DNA of 64,000 nt. Origin: an uncultured Porphyromonadaceae bacterium (GTDB lineage Bacteria; Bacteroidota; Bacteroidia; Bacteroidales; Muribaculaceae). The stretch lies in assembly GCA_937921035.1 (NCBI GenBank), contig CALEUL010000033.1:1-64000 (forward strand). The letters run 5' to 3'. This document shows positions 24,550-33,362 of this stretch, piece by piece. The first letter of the stretch is position 1. Every line of letters starts with the position of its first letter. The position numbers were made by a program, and so were the translations under genes. The notes below the pieces were generated by a model that was given only the letters and a program-made list of their open reading frames with translations, was not told the DNA's origin and did no database searches.

Positions 24550-26908
24550 ACTGGCCGCACGAGCCACCAACCGCTGTCGGCTGGCAGCGGCGCTGACGGC
24601 GTTGCTCATGTTGTCGGCATGCAGCACCGTTAAACATGTTCCCGACGGGGAATATCTGCTCAACAGCGTTAAGATGGAGGTGGCCGACGGCAACGACGTC
24701 GACACCCGGGAACTGTACAACTTCCTTCGACAGACACCCAACCACAAAGTGCTTGGATTCGCCAAACTGCAACTGAGCACATACAGCCTCTCCGGCCGCG
24801 ACTCAACCAAATGGTACAACAAGTGGCTGCGCCGCCTGGGACAGCCGCCGGTGATATTCGACCAGGCACTCACCGACGCCTCGTGCCGTCAGCTTGAACT
24901 CGCGCTGGTGAACAACGGCTATCTTGACGCCACTGTGCGGGCCGATACCATCCGTGCCGGCAAAAAACGGATGAACGTAAACTACACCATCATGCCCGGC
25001 GAGCCGCACAGAATATCGTCGGTATACTACAATATCGCCGACACCACCATCCGCCGCATCCTCAATCCTACGATGGGCGATGCCCTTGTAAAGTCGGGAA
25101 TGCTGCTGGACCGCAACCAGCTCGATGCCGAACGAGCACGCATAACACGCATTCTCCGCAACGCCGGCTACTACGACTTCAACCGCGAGTTCATTAATTT
25201 TACGGCCGATACCGTCGCCGGCAGCAAGCTTACGGCGCTCACGCTCAACCTTCATTCTCCTGACACGAGGCAGGGACGCACGGTTATATCCATGCTTGCC
25301 GACAGTCTCGGCCTCAATTCCGAGATTCATCACCGCTTTATCGTAAACAATGTAACGTACAACCTCGATGCGGGCGACGCCCCTGCCGACACTGTATACT
25401 ACGATAAAATTCGCATTCTCTATCCCAAAGGCACAGGCCACCTTATCAGACCGGGAGTACTCGACGAGATGTGCTACATAGTGCCCGGACGAGTATACTC
25501 GGCAGCCGACGTGGAACGCACCTACGAAGCCCTCGGGCGACTCAGCATCCTTAAATATATCAACATCGCCATGAAGCCTGCCGGGGCTATCGGACAGACA
25601 GGTCTGCTTGATGTTGAGATTTACCTGTCGCGAAATAAAAAACAGACCGTTACCGTCGAGCTTGAGGGCACCAATTCCGAAGGCGACCTCGGCTGCGGCG
25701 TGGGGCTCACATACCAGCACCGTAATCTGGGACACGGCTCCGAGATGCTCACCGCCAAGCTACGCGGCTCCTACGAAAGCCTGTCCGGCAATCTGGACGG
25801 CCTCATAAACAACCGCTATACCGAAGTGGCGGCCGAGGTGGGTATCACATTCCCGAAGTTCAAGTGCCCGTTCCTCTCCAAGAGTTTCAAACAGCGCCGA
25901 CTGGCATCCACGGAATTCACTCTGTCGGCAAACTATCAGGAACGACCGGAATATACCCGCGTAATCTTCGGCACGGCATGGAAGTGGAAATGGCAGCAGA
26001 TGCGCGAGGAATACATGCGCCGGCAGACTTTCGACCTTATCGACATCAACTATGTGCGTCTGCCGCAGTCCACACTTAATTTCATCGACGAAATAGCCCC
26101 TTCCAACCCCCTTCTGCGATATAGCTACGAGGACCACTTTATAATGCGTATGGGCTACACCATAAATCTCAGCAACCGTCGCCAGCCGTCGGCCACGACC
26201 AATGCACTGAGCATACAGCCCTCGGTATCGTCGCTGCGCTTCTCCGCCGAGATGGCCGGCAATCTGCTCTATGCCATATCGAACATAGCCGGACAGAAAA
26301 AGCACGACGGCGTGTACAAGATTCTCGGAATCCAGTACGCCCAGTACGTAAAAGGCGAAGTTGACTATACCTTTACGCGCAATTTCAATTTCCGCAATTC
26401 ATTGTCGGTGCACGGCGGATTCGGAATCGCCTATCCCTACGGAAACTCGTCGATGGTACCTTTCGAGAAACGATTCTATGCCGGCGGAGCCAACGGCGTG
26501 CGCGGCTGGGGTGTTCGCACCCTCGGTCCCGGATCCTACGATGCCCGCAACTCTGTTTCCGACTTCATCAACCAGTGTGGCGATATCCGGCTGGACCTGT
26601 CGCTGGAATACCGAGCAAAACTGTTCTGGGTTATCGAAGGAGCGCTGTTTATCGACGCCGGAAACACATGGACGATACGCGACTACGAGAATCAGCCCGG
26701 AGGCGTGTTCAAGTTCGACAAATTCTATAAACAGATAGCTTTGGCCTACGGCGCAGGCATACGACTCGACTTCACATATTTCCTGTTGCGTTTCGACCTT
26801 GGCATGAAGGCGCACAACCCTGCAATGAATCAGGAACCGTGGCCTATAATACATCCAAAATGGAGCCGCGACGCCAATTTCCACTTCGCGGTGGGCTATC
26901 CTTTCTAA
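24515..26908 (+). CDS. BamA/TamA-family (Omp85) outer-membrane lipoprotein
   Basis: The 797-residue protein has a signal with lipobox LMLSAC (Cys36), then the YLLNSVKMEV opening seen in the lipoprotein TamA-like group of Bacteroidetes. POTRA-like alpha/beta repeats fill about 45-370, and a C-terminal 16-strand barrel (surface antigen D15 domain) fills about 390-797, with the hallmark VRGW in GGANGVRGWGVRTLGPG. Omp85 proteins insert or translocate outer-membrane proteins. The lipid anchor differs from BamA proper, so this is a second, specialised Omp85 and not the essential BamA. The start overlaps the kinase gene by 35 bases; no later start would retain the signal peptide. A HAD phosphatase gene follows by 33 bases. 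Confidence 0.9.
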   Translation: MDPASFSRYLNKLAARATNRCRLAAALTALLMLSACSTVKHVPDGEYLLNSVKMEVADGNDVDTRELYNFLRQTPNHKVLGFAKLQLSTYSLSGRDSTKWYNKWLRRLGQPPVIFDQALTDASCRQLELALVNNGYLDATVRADTIRAGKKRMNVNYTIMPGEPHRISSVYYNIADTTIRRILNPTMGDALVKSGMLLDRNQLDAERARITRILRNAGYYDFNREFINFTADTVAGSKLTALTLNLHSPDTRQGRTVISMLADSLGLNSEIHHRFIVNNVTYNLDAGDAPADTVYYDKIRILYPKGTGHLIRPGVLDEMCYIVPGRVYSAADVERTYEALGRLSILKYINIAMKPAGAIGQTGLLDVEIYLSRNKKQTVTVELEGTNSEGDLGCGVGLTYQHRNLGHGSEMLTAKLRGSYESLSGNLDGLINNRYTEVAAEVGITFPKFKCPFLSKSFKQRRLASTEFTLSANYQERPEYTRVIFGTAWKWKWQQMREEYMRRQTFDLIDINYVRLPQSTLNFIDEIAPSNPLLRYSYEDHFIMRMGYTINLSNRRQPSATTNALSIQPSVSSLRFSAEMAGNLLYAISNIAGQKKHDGVYKILGIQYAQYVKGEVDYTFTRNFNFRNSLSVHGGFGIAYPYGNSSMVPFEKRFYAGGANGVRGWGVRTLGPGSYDARNSVSDFINQCGDIRLDLSLEYRAKLFWVIEGALFIDAGNTWTIRDYENQPGGVFKFDKFYKQIALAYGAGIRLDFTYFLLRFDLGMKAHNPAMNQEPWPIIHPKWSRDANFHFAVGYPF

Positions 26909-26941
26909 ACAAGGATATAACTTAATATAAATCCGAGAGTA

Positions 26942-27595
26942 ATGAAATCACTTGTAATCTTCGACCTCGACGGCACTCTGCTGAATACAATCGACGACCT
27001 CGCAATCGCCACAAACCATGCAATGGAAGTACTCGGTTTTCCCACACACGGGTTGTGGGTGTACCCGAATATGGTGGGCAACGGAGTGGCCAAGCTTATC
27101 GAGCGGGCACTCCCCGACGACGCACGTTCGGAAAAGAATATCCACGATGCTCTCGATGCTTTCCGTGCTTTCTACGACGAACACTGCTGCGACAGCACAA
27201 AACCCTACCCCGGCATTCCCGAACTTTTGGCCGACCTTAGCGGGCAGGGCGTGAATCTGGCCGTAACATCGAACAAATACGAGTTTGCCGTAGGAAAGAT
27301 CATCGGCCATTACTTTCCCGATGCCAATTTCAAGGCTGTTCTCGGCAATATCGACGGGATGCCGCGCAAGCCGGATCCTTCGATAGTATTCAAGGCGCTG
27401 TCCATGTGCCCTACGCCAAAGGCGCAGGTGCTGTATGTGGGCGATTCGGGGGTAGATATGGAAACAGCCCGGCGCGCATGCGTGGAATCGGTGGGCGTAA
27501 CATGGGGGTTCCGGCCTATTTCCGAACTTAAACAGTCCTATGCCGACCATATAGTCTCCACTCCCCAGCAAATCCTCGAACTGGTGCAGAAATAA
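26942..27595 (+). CDS. HAD-family phosphatase (phosphoglycolate phosphatase-like)
   Basis: The 217-residue cytoplasmic enzyme has all HAD motifs: FDLDGTLLNT (nucleophile Asp8, Asp10), the motif II threonine/serine in AVTSNK, the motif III lysine in RKPDP, and motif IV in VGDSGVDMETA. The cap is of the C1 helical type between residues 15 and 85. Length and motifs are those of the Gph group, which hydrolyses 2-phosphoglycolate, but several small phosphomonoesterases share this pattern, so the substrate is uncertain. It lies 33 bases after the Omp85 gene and probably shares its transcript. Confidence 0.88.
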   Translation: MKSLVIFDLDGTLLNTIDDLAIATNHAMEVLGFPTHGLWVYPNMVGNGVAKLIERALPDDARSEKNIHDALDAFRAFYDEHCCDSTKPYPGIPELLADLSGQGVNLAVTSNKYEFAVGKIIGHYFPDANFKAVLGNIDGMPRKPDPSIVFKALSMCPTPKAQVLYVGDSGVDMETARRACVESVGVTWGFRPISELKQSYADHIVSTPQQILELVQK

Positions 27596-27650
27596 ATATC
27601 TTCTCTCCACTCTCCGCGCTCTACTCTCCGCTTAAAAACGGGTATAAAAA

Positions 27651-27672
27651 AAGCCTTCCGAATGGAAGGCTT
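27651..27672 (-). terminator. Intrinsic terminator of the tRNA-Val pair
   Basis: A perfect 9-bp stem (AAGCCTTCC / GGAAGGCTT) with loop GAAT is followed on the minus strand by seven T, directly after the 3' end of the second tRNA. Confidence 0.85.
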
Positions 27673-27673
27673 G

Positions 27674-27748
27674 TGGGCGTTGAGGGATTCGAACCCCCGA
27701 CCCTCTGCTTGTAAGGCAGATGCTCTGAACCAGCTGAGCTAAACGCCC
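27674..27748 (-). tRNA. tRNA-Val (TAC), second copy
   Basis: The minus strand folds as a 75-base tRNA: acceptor GGGCGTT / AACGCCC, D arm GCTCAGCTGGTTCAGAGC, anticodon loop CTTACAA (anticodon TAC), T arm GGGGGTTCGAATCCC. The CCA end is not encoded. It is identical in sequence to the copy at 27786-27860. Confidence 0.95.
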
Positions 27749-27785
27749 GAGGTGGGTTTGCTTTTGGACAAGTGGTTTGCAGTTG

Positions 27786-27860
27786 TGGGCGTTGAGGGAT
27801 TCGAACCCCCGACCCTCTGCTTGTAAGGCAGATGCTCTGAACCAGCTGAGCTAAACGCCC
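27786..27860 (-). tRNA. tRNA-Val (TAC), first copy
   Basis: This is the same 75-base tRNA as the copy at 27674-27748, separated from it by 37 bases and transcribed first. The CCA end is not encoded. The pair is followed by one terminator. Confidence 0.95.
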
Positions 27861-27877
27861 TCTTGCCAAAAGCGATG

Positions 27878-27885
27878 CAAAGTTA
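27878..27885 (-). promoter_or_regulatory. -7 box of the tRNA-Val pair
   Basis: TAACTTTG on the minus strand, 18 bases before the first tRNA. Confidence 0.55.
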
Positions 27886-27985
27886 CGCACTTTTTTCGAC
27901 TTTGCAAATTTTTGACGCACTTTTTTATCTCTAAATGCTAAAATAGTCCCATCCGGACAAAATACTGTCCATTTTGGCTGCTATT

Positions 27986-30382
27986 TCAGCCAAGAGTGTA
28001 CACTCGACGCACCCGTCGGCCCATAGAAGTAAGGATTTCGTACGGGATAGTTCCGAGTGCATCGGACAATCGCTCGACAGGCTGCTGAGGGCCGAAAATC
28101 TCTACCGTTGCCCCCACCTCTGCCTCTGGTGCATCGGTTACGTCGATCATGCACTGATCCATACATATATTTCCAATTGTAGGACACGCCACGCCGCCTA
28201 CAAAGAACGCCGCGCCACCACGGCCGAGGTGCCTGTTAATGCCGTCGGCATACCCGATCGGAATTGTCGCTATCACCGACGGACGCTGAGTGCGCCCCTT
28301 GCAGCCGTAGCCCACCGGGGTGCCGGCAGGCCAGTGCTTGATGGAAATGATGTGTGTGCGCAGCGATGCCACAGGCTGCAGGTTGCGGCTCTCCGGGCCT
28401 TCGTAAGGGCTGATGCCATAAAGACCGATACCGAGGCGACCAAGTTCATAGTCGCACGCGTCGGCAAAGCGCATCATTCCGGCGGTGTTGAGCACATGGC
28501 GTTTGAAATCGTAGCCTAAACTTACGCGCAGGCTGTCTACCATGTTGCGGAAAAGATCTATCTGACCGAGTGTATAATCGTCCATGTCGAGGCAGTCGGC
28601 TGTTGCGAGATGGCTCAATGCCGAGGCCACGCGGACAGCGTCGGTGCGAGCCAGCCGTTCGGCGATGCCGCCTATCTGCCCGGGCAAAAATCCCACGCGG
28701 TGCATGCCTGTGTCCAGTTTGATGTGTACCGGATAGTTTTTGGTACCGAAAGCCTCGGCTTCGGAAATGAGATGGTCAAGCTCCTCTGGCGAAAACACCG
28801 TAGGCTCGAGGTGGTTGGCGAACAGCGCCGGAAAGCGGTCGGTTATGGGGTTGAGGACCACCACGGGCATCTTTATGCCTGCCTCGCGCAGCTCCACGCC
28901 CTCCTCTATCACCGCTACGGCCAGATATGCCGCACCGTTGCTCTGGAGCGTCTTGCCAATCTCCACGGCGCCCACGCCGTAGCCCGACGCCTTCACCATA
29001 GCCACAATGCCTGTACCTTTCGGCACAAGCGAGCGGTAATAATTATAGTTGTGTACCACGGCATCCAGATTCACCTCCAGAGAGGTGTTGTGGCCGGCGC
29101 ACTCCATATTTTCGGCCATGTCGGCAAGGTTTCCTTCGTTTTTACCGAACAGGAGCACCTGTTCGTTGGCAAAAAGACGACCTTCCACATAGCGGTTGAC
29201 AAGCGAATCCCTGACATCCGCACACATCTCCACGCCCGATACGTCGCCTATCATGTCTGCGAGGGCGGCAGCCTCGGGCGACACGCATATTGTTTTGTTC
29301 ACGCCGAACTTGCGTGCAAGGTCAAAAGCATCCTTATATATCTGCGCCACATCCGCCCCGGCGAGCACGGGCGAGTGCAGCAGGTCGCCAAGCAGGAGCG
29401 TTGACGGCTGGCTGAGGGTCTCGCGGCGCCGCATAAGATCGAGCGCAAGCCGCAGCGACAGCACATCGGGCGTAAAGTTATCGCGCAGCACAATATTTCC
29501 GAAGGCTTCGGCGGTTATCTCGCGACGCGTATCGGCAAGCGGCAGCCGCGATACGCAGGCACGCTGTTCCGCCGTATAGCCCATCGCGGCGAGCGCAGCA
29601 TCGGCAAGAGCATGATATACGGAAGGGAAAGAAGCTCTTTCAACAGCCACAAGACGTGCGCCGGGCAATTCCTGGGCCAGAATGGCAGCGACATCGGCAT
29701 CAGTGCTATCAAAAACGACAGTGTCGCAGCCCCTGAATATACGGGCTTTCTCGCGAATTTTGTCGGCATGAGAGGCAAAAGCGGCATCATGCTCGTCGGT
29801 AATTGGGGTGAGCACTCCCACACCGCCTTTTGCACCTATAGCATCGAGCACAGCATCGGCCTGCCCGGGGCCATCGATTCCCACTTCTATGATACTGCGG
29901 TCCACGGGGCCGTCGGCAGTCATTTCCCATACCGACATCGGCACTCCTATGCTCGAATTCCAGCTGCGCGGACTGCGGCGCACGCTGCACATCGGCAACA
30001 AAGCACGGTATATCAGCTCTTTTACCTTGGTTTTGCCATAGCTGCCGGTAACTACCACACGTTCACCGGCTTTAGCCATGCAACGTGCCGCGATGGCCCG
30101 CAACGTGCATTCCACATTCCCTACAACATAGAATGTGGCGTCGATATCGGCGCAGTTGTCGGGGATACGCTCCACAATAAAAGCTTTCACGCCCTTGTCG
30201 TACAGCGGACGAATAAAACGGTGTCCGTCGCCGACACCGGTACTGAACGCGGCGAATACGGTTTCTTCGGGTGAGAAAACAGAACGGCTGTCGGCGCAGA
30301 GGTAACGGTATGTATGCGCCCCGGCAGCATCGGCAGATGCGCGGCGCACACATCTGTCGGCGATAATATCAAGAGAATTCAT
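27986..30382 (-). CDS. Bifunctional MurF / alanine racemase
   Basis: The 798-residue fusion joins two cell-wall enzymes. The N-terminal half (about 1-420) is a Mur ligase: P-loop TGSYGKTKVKE and the central and C-terminal Mur folds. It adds D-Ala-D-Ala to the UDP-MurNAc-tripeptide. The C-terminal half (about 430-798) is a PLP-dependent alanine racemase supplying D-alanine: the PLP lysine lies in VAMVKASGYGVGA, and the catalytic Tyr region is in the C-terminal beta domain (VGYGCKGRTQ). This fusion is characteristic of Bacteroidetes. The ligase P-loop deviates from the usual GKTTTKE, but Bacteroidales fusions commonly vary there. It overlaps the GSCFA gene by 4 bases (ATGA) and is the last gene of the porE-like operon. 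Confidence 0.93.
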   Translation of the reverse strand: MNSLDIIADRCVRRASADAAGAHTYRYLCADSRSVFSPEETVFAAFSTGVGDGHRFIRPLYDKGVKAFIVERIPDNCADIDATFYVVGNVECTLRAIAARCMAKAGERVVVTGSYGKTKVKELIYRALLPMCSVRRSPRSWNSSIGVPMSVWEMTADGPVDRSIIEVGIDGPGQADAVLDAIGAKGGVGVLTPITDEHDAAFASHADKIREKARIFRGCDTVVFDSTDADVAAILAQELPGARLVAVERASFPSVYHALADAALAAMGYTAEQRACVSRLPLADTRREITAEAFGNIVLRDNFTPDVLSLRLALDLMRRRETLSQPSTLLLGDLLHSPVLAGADVAQIYKDAFDLARKFGVNKTICVSPEAAALADMIGDVSGVEMCADVRDSLVNRYVEGRLFANEQVLLFGKNEGNLADMAENMECAGHNTSLEVNLDAVVHNYNYYRSLVPKGTGIVAMVKASGYGVGAVEIGKTLQSNGAAYLAVAVIEEGVELREAGIKMPVVVLNPITDRFPALFANHLEPTVFSPEELDHLISEAEAFGTKNYPVHIKLDTGMHRVGFLPGQIGGIAERLARTDAVRVASALSHLATADCLDMDDYTLGQIDLFRNMVDSLRVSLGYDFKRHVLNTAGMMRFADACDYELGRLGIGLYGISPYEGPESRNLQPVASLRTHIISIKHWPAGTPVGYGCKGRTQRPSVIATIPIGYADGINRHLGRGGAAFFVGGVACPTIGNICMDQCMIDVTDAPEAEVGATVEIFGPQQPVERLSDALGTIPYEILTSMGRRVRRVYTLG

Positions 30383-31233
30383 AGAATCTGTCGATGGTTT
30401 GCGGCAAGGAACCTTCGGCGCGCCTCGGCGGCGGCAGCCTGAGTCTGCCTGCTGAAATATGTCTTTGAAAAAATATCGTAAATATAATCCACGGCCACAG
30501 CCGACGGATGCTTCATGTCGGAGGCATAGAAGCGATAGTCGCGAAGGTCGTCCATCACAATCTCGTAGGATGGGAAATAATACAGGCCCTCAGACGCGCA
30601 GGACAGCACATTGTGCAGAGCCACATGCAGCACGCTCTTGCCAATGGTGTTGCCATGCAGCCCGTAGGCGAGATGGCGTATGGGGCTGACGGTGAAAATA
30701 ACGGCACGGCATCCGGCACCGAGCAGCATACGGCCTATCGCGGCAATATCGACGCTGACGCTGTCGACATCAAGCAAGGTACGCGTAAAAAGGCTGTCCG
30801 GAAGTTTATGGCAGTTCCCGACGGGCAGACCAATTGAATTCAGCTCATAGCAGTATGCCGAACCCAGCGTTATCACGGCAACCGGGGATTCTGTGATTAT
30901 AGCCTTAATTTTGTCAAGCGAGTCTCGGACCTCGGCACACAGGGCGTCTTTGTCCGGTCCGGAAAAGCGCGAGGCAAAGTCGAGGTCATGAAAGCCGCGC
31001 GGACCTTCCACAATCATCGGAGGTACCTCGGCGTCAAGGGCCATTTCGATGCAGCGGCGCAGCGACGCCGGATTGTACAGCGGCCCCAGAGGATTACGGA
31101 CAACGTTGAAGCCGTCCATCTCCAGACGCTGCCCTACCTCGTCGGTAAAACATGAACCGAGCAACAGCACGGGGGTATCGTGGCTGATGCTCAGGCTGGT
31201 GGATATGGGTTCAATTTCTGTGCGGAATCGCAT
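30379..31233 (-). CDS. GSCFA-domain protein
   Basis: The 284-residue protein has the family-naming motif near its start (LLGSCFTDEVGQRL) and an SGNH-hydrolase-like layout: VITLGSAYCYEL in the middle and FTVSPIRHLAYG further on, where the Asp/His-type C-terminal residues are expected. GSCFA proteins are widespread in Bacteroidetes and Proteobacteria; they are thought to be SGNH-fold esterases or related, but the function is unproven. No signal peptide is seen. The ATG at 31233 lies one base after the stop of the porE-like gene; the longer reading to 31419 lies inside that gene. It overlaps murF-alr by 4 bases, so all three are likely co-transcribed. Confidence 0.85.
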   Translation of the reverse strand: MRFRTEIEPISTSLSISHDTPVLLLGSCFTDEVGQRLEMDGFNVVRNPLGPLYNPASLRRCIEMALDAEVPPMIVEGPRGFHDLDFASRFSGPDKDALCAEVRDSLDKIKAIITESPVAVITLGSAYCYELNSIGLPVGNCHKLPDSLFTRTLLDVDSVSVDIAAIGRMLLGAGCRAVIFTVSPIRHLAYGLHGNTIGKSVLHVALHNVLSCASEGLYYFPSYEIVMDDLRDYRFYASDMKHPSAVAVDYIYDIFSKTYFSRQTQAAAAEARRRFLAANHRQIL

Positions 31234-31234
31234 G

Positions 31235-33211
31235 TCAGAACATCTGATAATCAATAGACAGCACCTGGAATTCCGTGCGGCGGTTAATTTGGTCGGCGGC
31301 TTCCTGATCGTCGGGAGTAAGAGCCTCAATATATTTCTCGGTGAGAACATCACCCTCTTTGAACTGCGGATACAGACGCGCCAATTTTTTTGTGATGGTC
31401 TTGGGCTTGGATTTGCCATAGCCGTGCCACTGAAGGCGCTCGGGCTGTATACCCACAGATATAAGATAGTCCACTACCGATTTTGCGCGGCGGTCGGAGA
31501 GGTCGATATTATATTCCTCGGAACCTTTGCGGTCGGTATGCGAGGCCATTTCGATTGTAACGTTGGGGTTGTCGCGGAGAATCTGCGCCATTTCGTCAAG
31601 CGCCTCCTGCGACTCGGGGCGCAGCGTAGCCTTGTCGAAATCGTAGAATATATTGTCGATTACCACCGGCTTGGTGATAGACGACAGAATGAAGTCCACG
31701 CCGTACTCAGCATCCTCCTCGGCTATGTCGCTTGTAAATTCCTGCTTGGCGTTGAGGTAGCCTTTGGCGCCGGCGAGCATCACATAGCTTATACCGCGGT
31801 CGAGCGGAAAAGAAAAAGAGCCGTCGTTGCGCGCAACCTGCTTCTGGTTGGAACCGTCGTTACCTACGATACGTATCACGGCATTCGGTACGGGTTCCTC
31901 GTCCTTATCGAGCACCCATCCGCTGATAGTTACCTTGATTTCCGGTAGTTCGAATGAATAGATATGGTCGTAGCCACGGTTGTCGCCACGGTTGGAGCTG
32001 AAGAAACCGCTCTCGCCCTCGCCGAAGCAGATGCCGAAATCGTCGGAGGCTGAATTTACGGGCGTACCCATGTTTGTAACCGTCCAGCCGCCGGATTTTG
32101 TCTGCTCAGCGCGGAAAATATCCAGACCTCCGAATCCCGGATGACCGTTGGATGCGAAATAGAGCACCGAATCGGAACGAACATAAGGAAACATCTCGTC
32201 GCCGGGTGTATTGATCCATTCGCCGAGGTTCTCCAGCGAGCCTTGGCGCTCCTTGAGGTTTACACGCCATATATCTCGGCCGCCCTGGCCTCCGGGCATG
32301 TCGGAGGTAAAGTACAGCCATGTACCGTCGGGCGATACGGCAGGATGCCCGTAGCTCGAGATGGTGTCGGCTGTGATTTCATATTTCTGCGGAGCGCTCC
32401 ATTTGGCGTCGGAACGCTGCGATGTGTATATCTCCACACCGGTGTTTGCGTTAGGCTCGCGACGTGCCCTACTGAGGTACATTGTCTGGCCATCCGGAGT
32501 GAACGACGGCGTACCCTCGTCAAGCTCGGTATTGAGTTCGCCCTCTACAGGCTCCGGACGCTTCCACTGGCCGCGCTCGTCCTTGCCGACAAACCATATG
32601 TCGCCGTTCTTCATTCCGGTGATTTCGCTCTTGCGGCTACCGGTAACTTTTTCGGTAGTGGTGGTGAAGTATAGCTGGTCCATAGACTTATCCAGATACA
32701 TGGGCGTATAATCCGCGCGACGCGAGTTGAACAGCTTGGCGTTGCGCACCACGTAGCGTGTCTTTCCCTTCTTATCCAGCGCCATACGGGCCCCGGCAAG
32801 GGCATTTTTGGCCAGTTTGTCGTCCGGGCGCCACTCAAGATACGTCTCGAAAGCCTTAACCGCTGGAGCATACTTGCCGTCGGCGGCAAGCATCTGACCC
32901 ATATACAGGTATAATACGGAATCGGGATATTCGTAGCGCGCGGCATTCTGATATGCCGCGGCTGCACGGGCAAACTGATTGAGTCGGCGGTGGCATTCGG
33001 CCATTTTAAATGCCACCTCGCCGCGCAGCGGACGTTCCTCGCGCTTGGTCAGCTTGTTGTATATCTTGCGGTATGTCTTGGACGCGTCGAAATATTCGCC
33101 GCGCTCAAGCTGCTCGTTGGCAGTAGCAAGTTTAGGTCCGCGACACCCTGTGCCTGCAAGCACAGAAAAGAGAAGCCCTATAATTATTAATGTGTGTCTG
33201 TTCAGTTTCAT
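31235..33211 (-). CDS. PorE-like lipoprotein (TPR, propeller, CRD and OmpA domains)
   Basis: The 658-residue exported protein has a lipoprotein signal (LFSVLAGTGC, Cys about residue 20), TPR-type helices (about 25-150), a WD40/PD40 beta-propeller (about 165-440 with repeated SPDGTWLYFTSD-like strands), a carboxypeptidase-regulatory-like beta-sandwich (about 445-520, VTISGWVLDKDEEPVPNAVI), and an OmpA peptidoglycan-binding domain (about 535-640, FDKATLRPESQEALDEMAQIL ... DRRAKSVVDYL). This domain order is that of PorE (PG1058) of the Porphyromonas type IX secretion system, which links the complex to peptidoglycan. The window also encodes several T9SS-like substrates. Similar lipoproteins with other roles exist, so PorE identity is probable but unproven. 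Confidence 0.82.
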   Translation of the reverse strand: MKLNRHTLIIIGLLFSVLAGTGCRGPKLATANEQLERGEYFDASKTYRKIYNKLTKREERPLRGEVAFKMAECHRRLNQFARAAAAYQNAARYEYPDSVLYLYMGQMLAADGKYAPAVKAFETYLEWRPDDKLAKNALAGARMALDKKGKTRYVVRNAKLFNSRRADYTPMYLDKSMDQLYFTTTTEKVTGSRKSEITGMKNGDIWFVGKDERGQWKRPEPVEGELNTELDEGTPSFTPDGQTMYLSRARREPNANTGVEIYTSQRSDAKWSAPQKYEITADTISSYGHPAVSPDGTWLYFTSDMPGGQGGRDIWRVNLKERQGSLENLGEWINTPGDEMFPYVRSDSVLYFASNGHPGFGGLDIFRAEQTKSGGWTVTNMGTPVNSASDDFGICFGEGESGFFSSNRGDNRGYDHIYSFELPEIKVTISGWVLDKDEEPVPNAVIRIVGNDGSNQKQVARNDGSFSFPLDRGISYVMLAGAKGYLNAKQEFTSDIAEEDAEYGVDFILSSITKPVVIDNIFYDFDKATLRPESQEALDEMAQILRDNPNVTIEMASHTDRKGSEEYNIDLSDRRAKSVVDYLISVGIQPERLQWHGYGKSKPKTITKKLARLYPQFKEGDVLTEKYIEALTPDDQEAADQINRRTEFQVLSIDYQMF

Positions 33212-33243
33212 AAATAAAAAACGGTGCGTACCACGCAATATTG

Positions 33244-33251
33244 CAAAATTA
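33244..33251 (-). promoter_or_regulatory. -7 box of the porE-like operon
   Basis: TAATTTTG on the minus strand gives a leader of about 25 bases before the ATG at 33211. Confidence 0.5.
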
Positions 33252-33362
33252 CACAATACTTTTCAATATCGTCTCTCTTTATTGGCCCAATTGGACTGAT
33301 TAGTTCGATAAAATTAGGAAATTCCAACATTTTCCGCTTATTTTGCACTTTATAAATAAACC

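Noticed and set aside
27674..27860. Two identical 75-base units with a 37-base gap, as in a short CRISPR array
   Set aside because: Each unit folds as a complete tRNA-Val, and there are only two. No cas genes or further repeats exist in the window.
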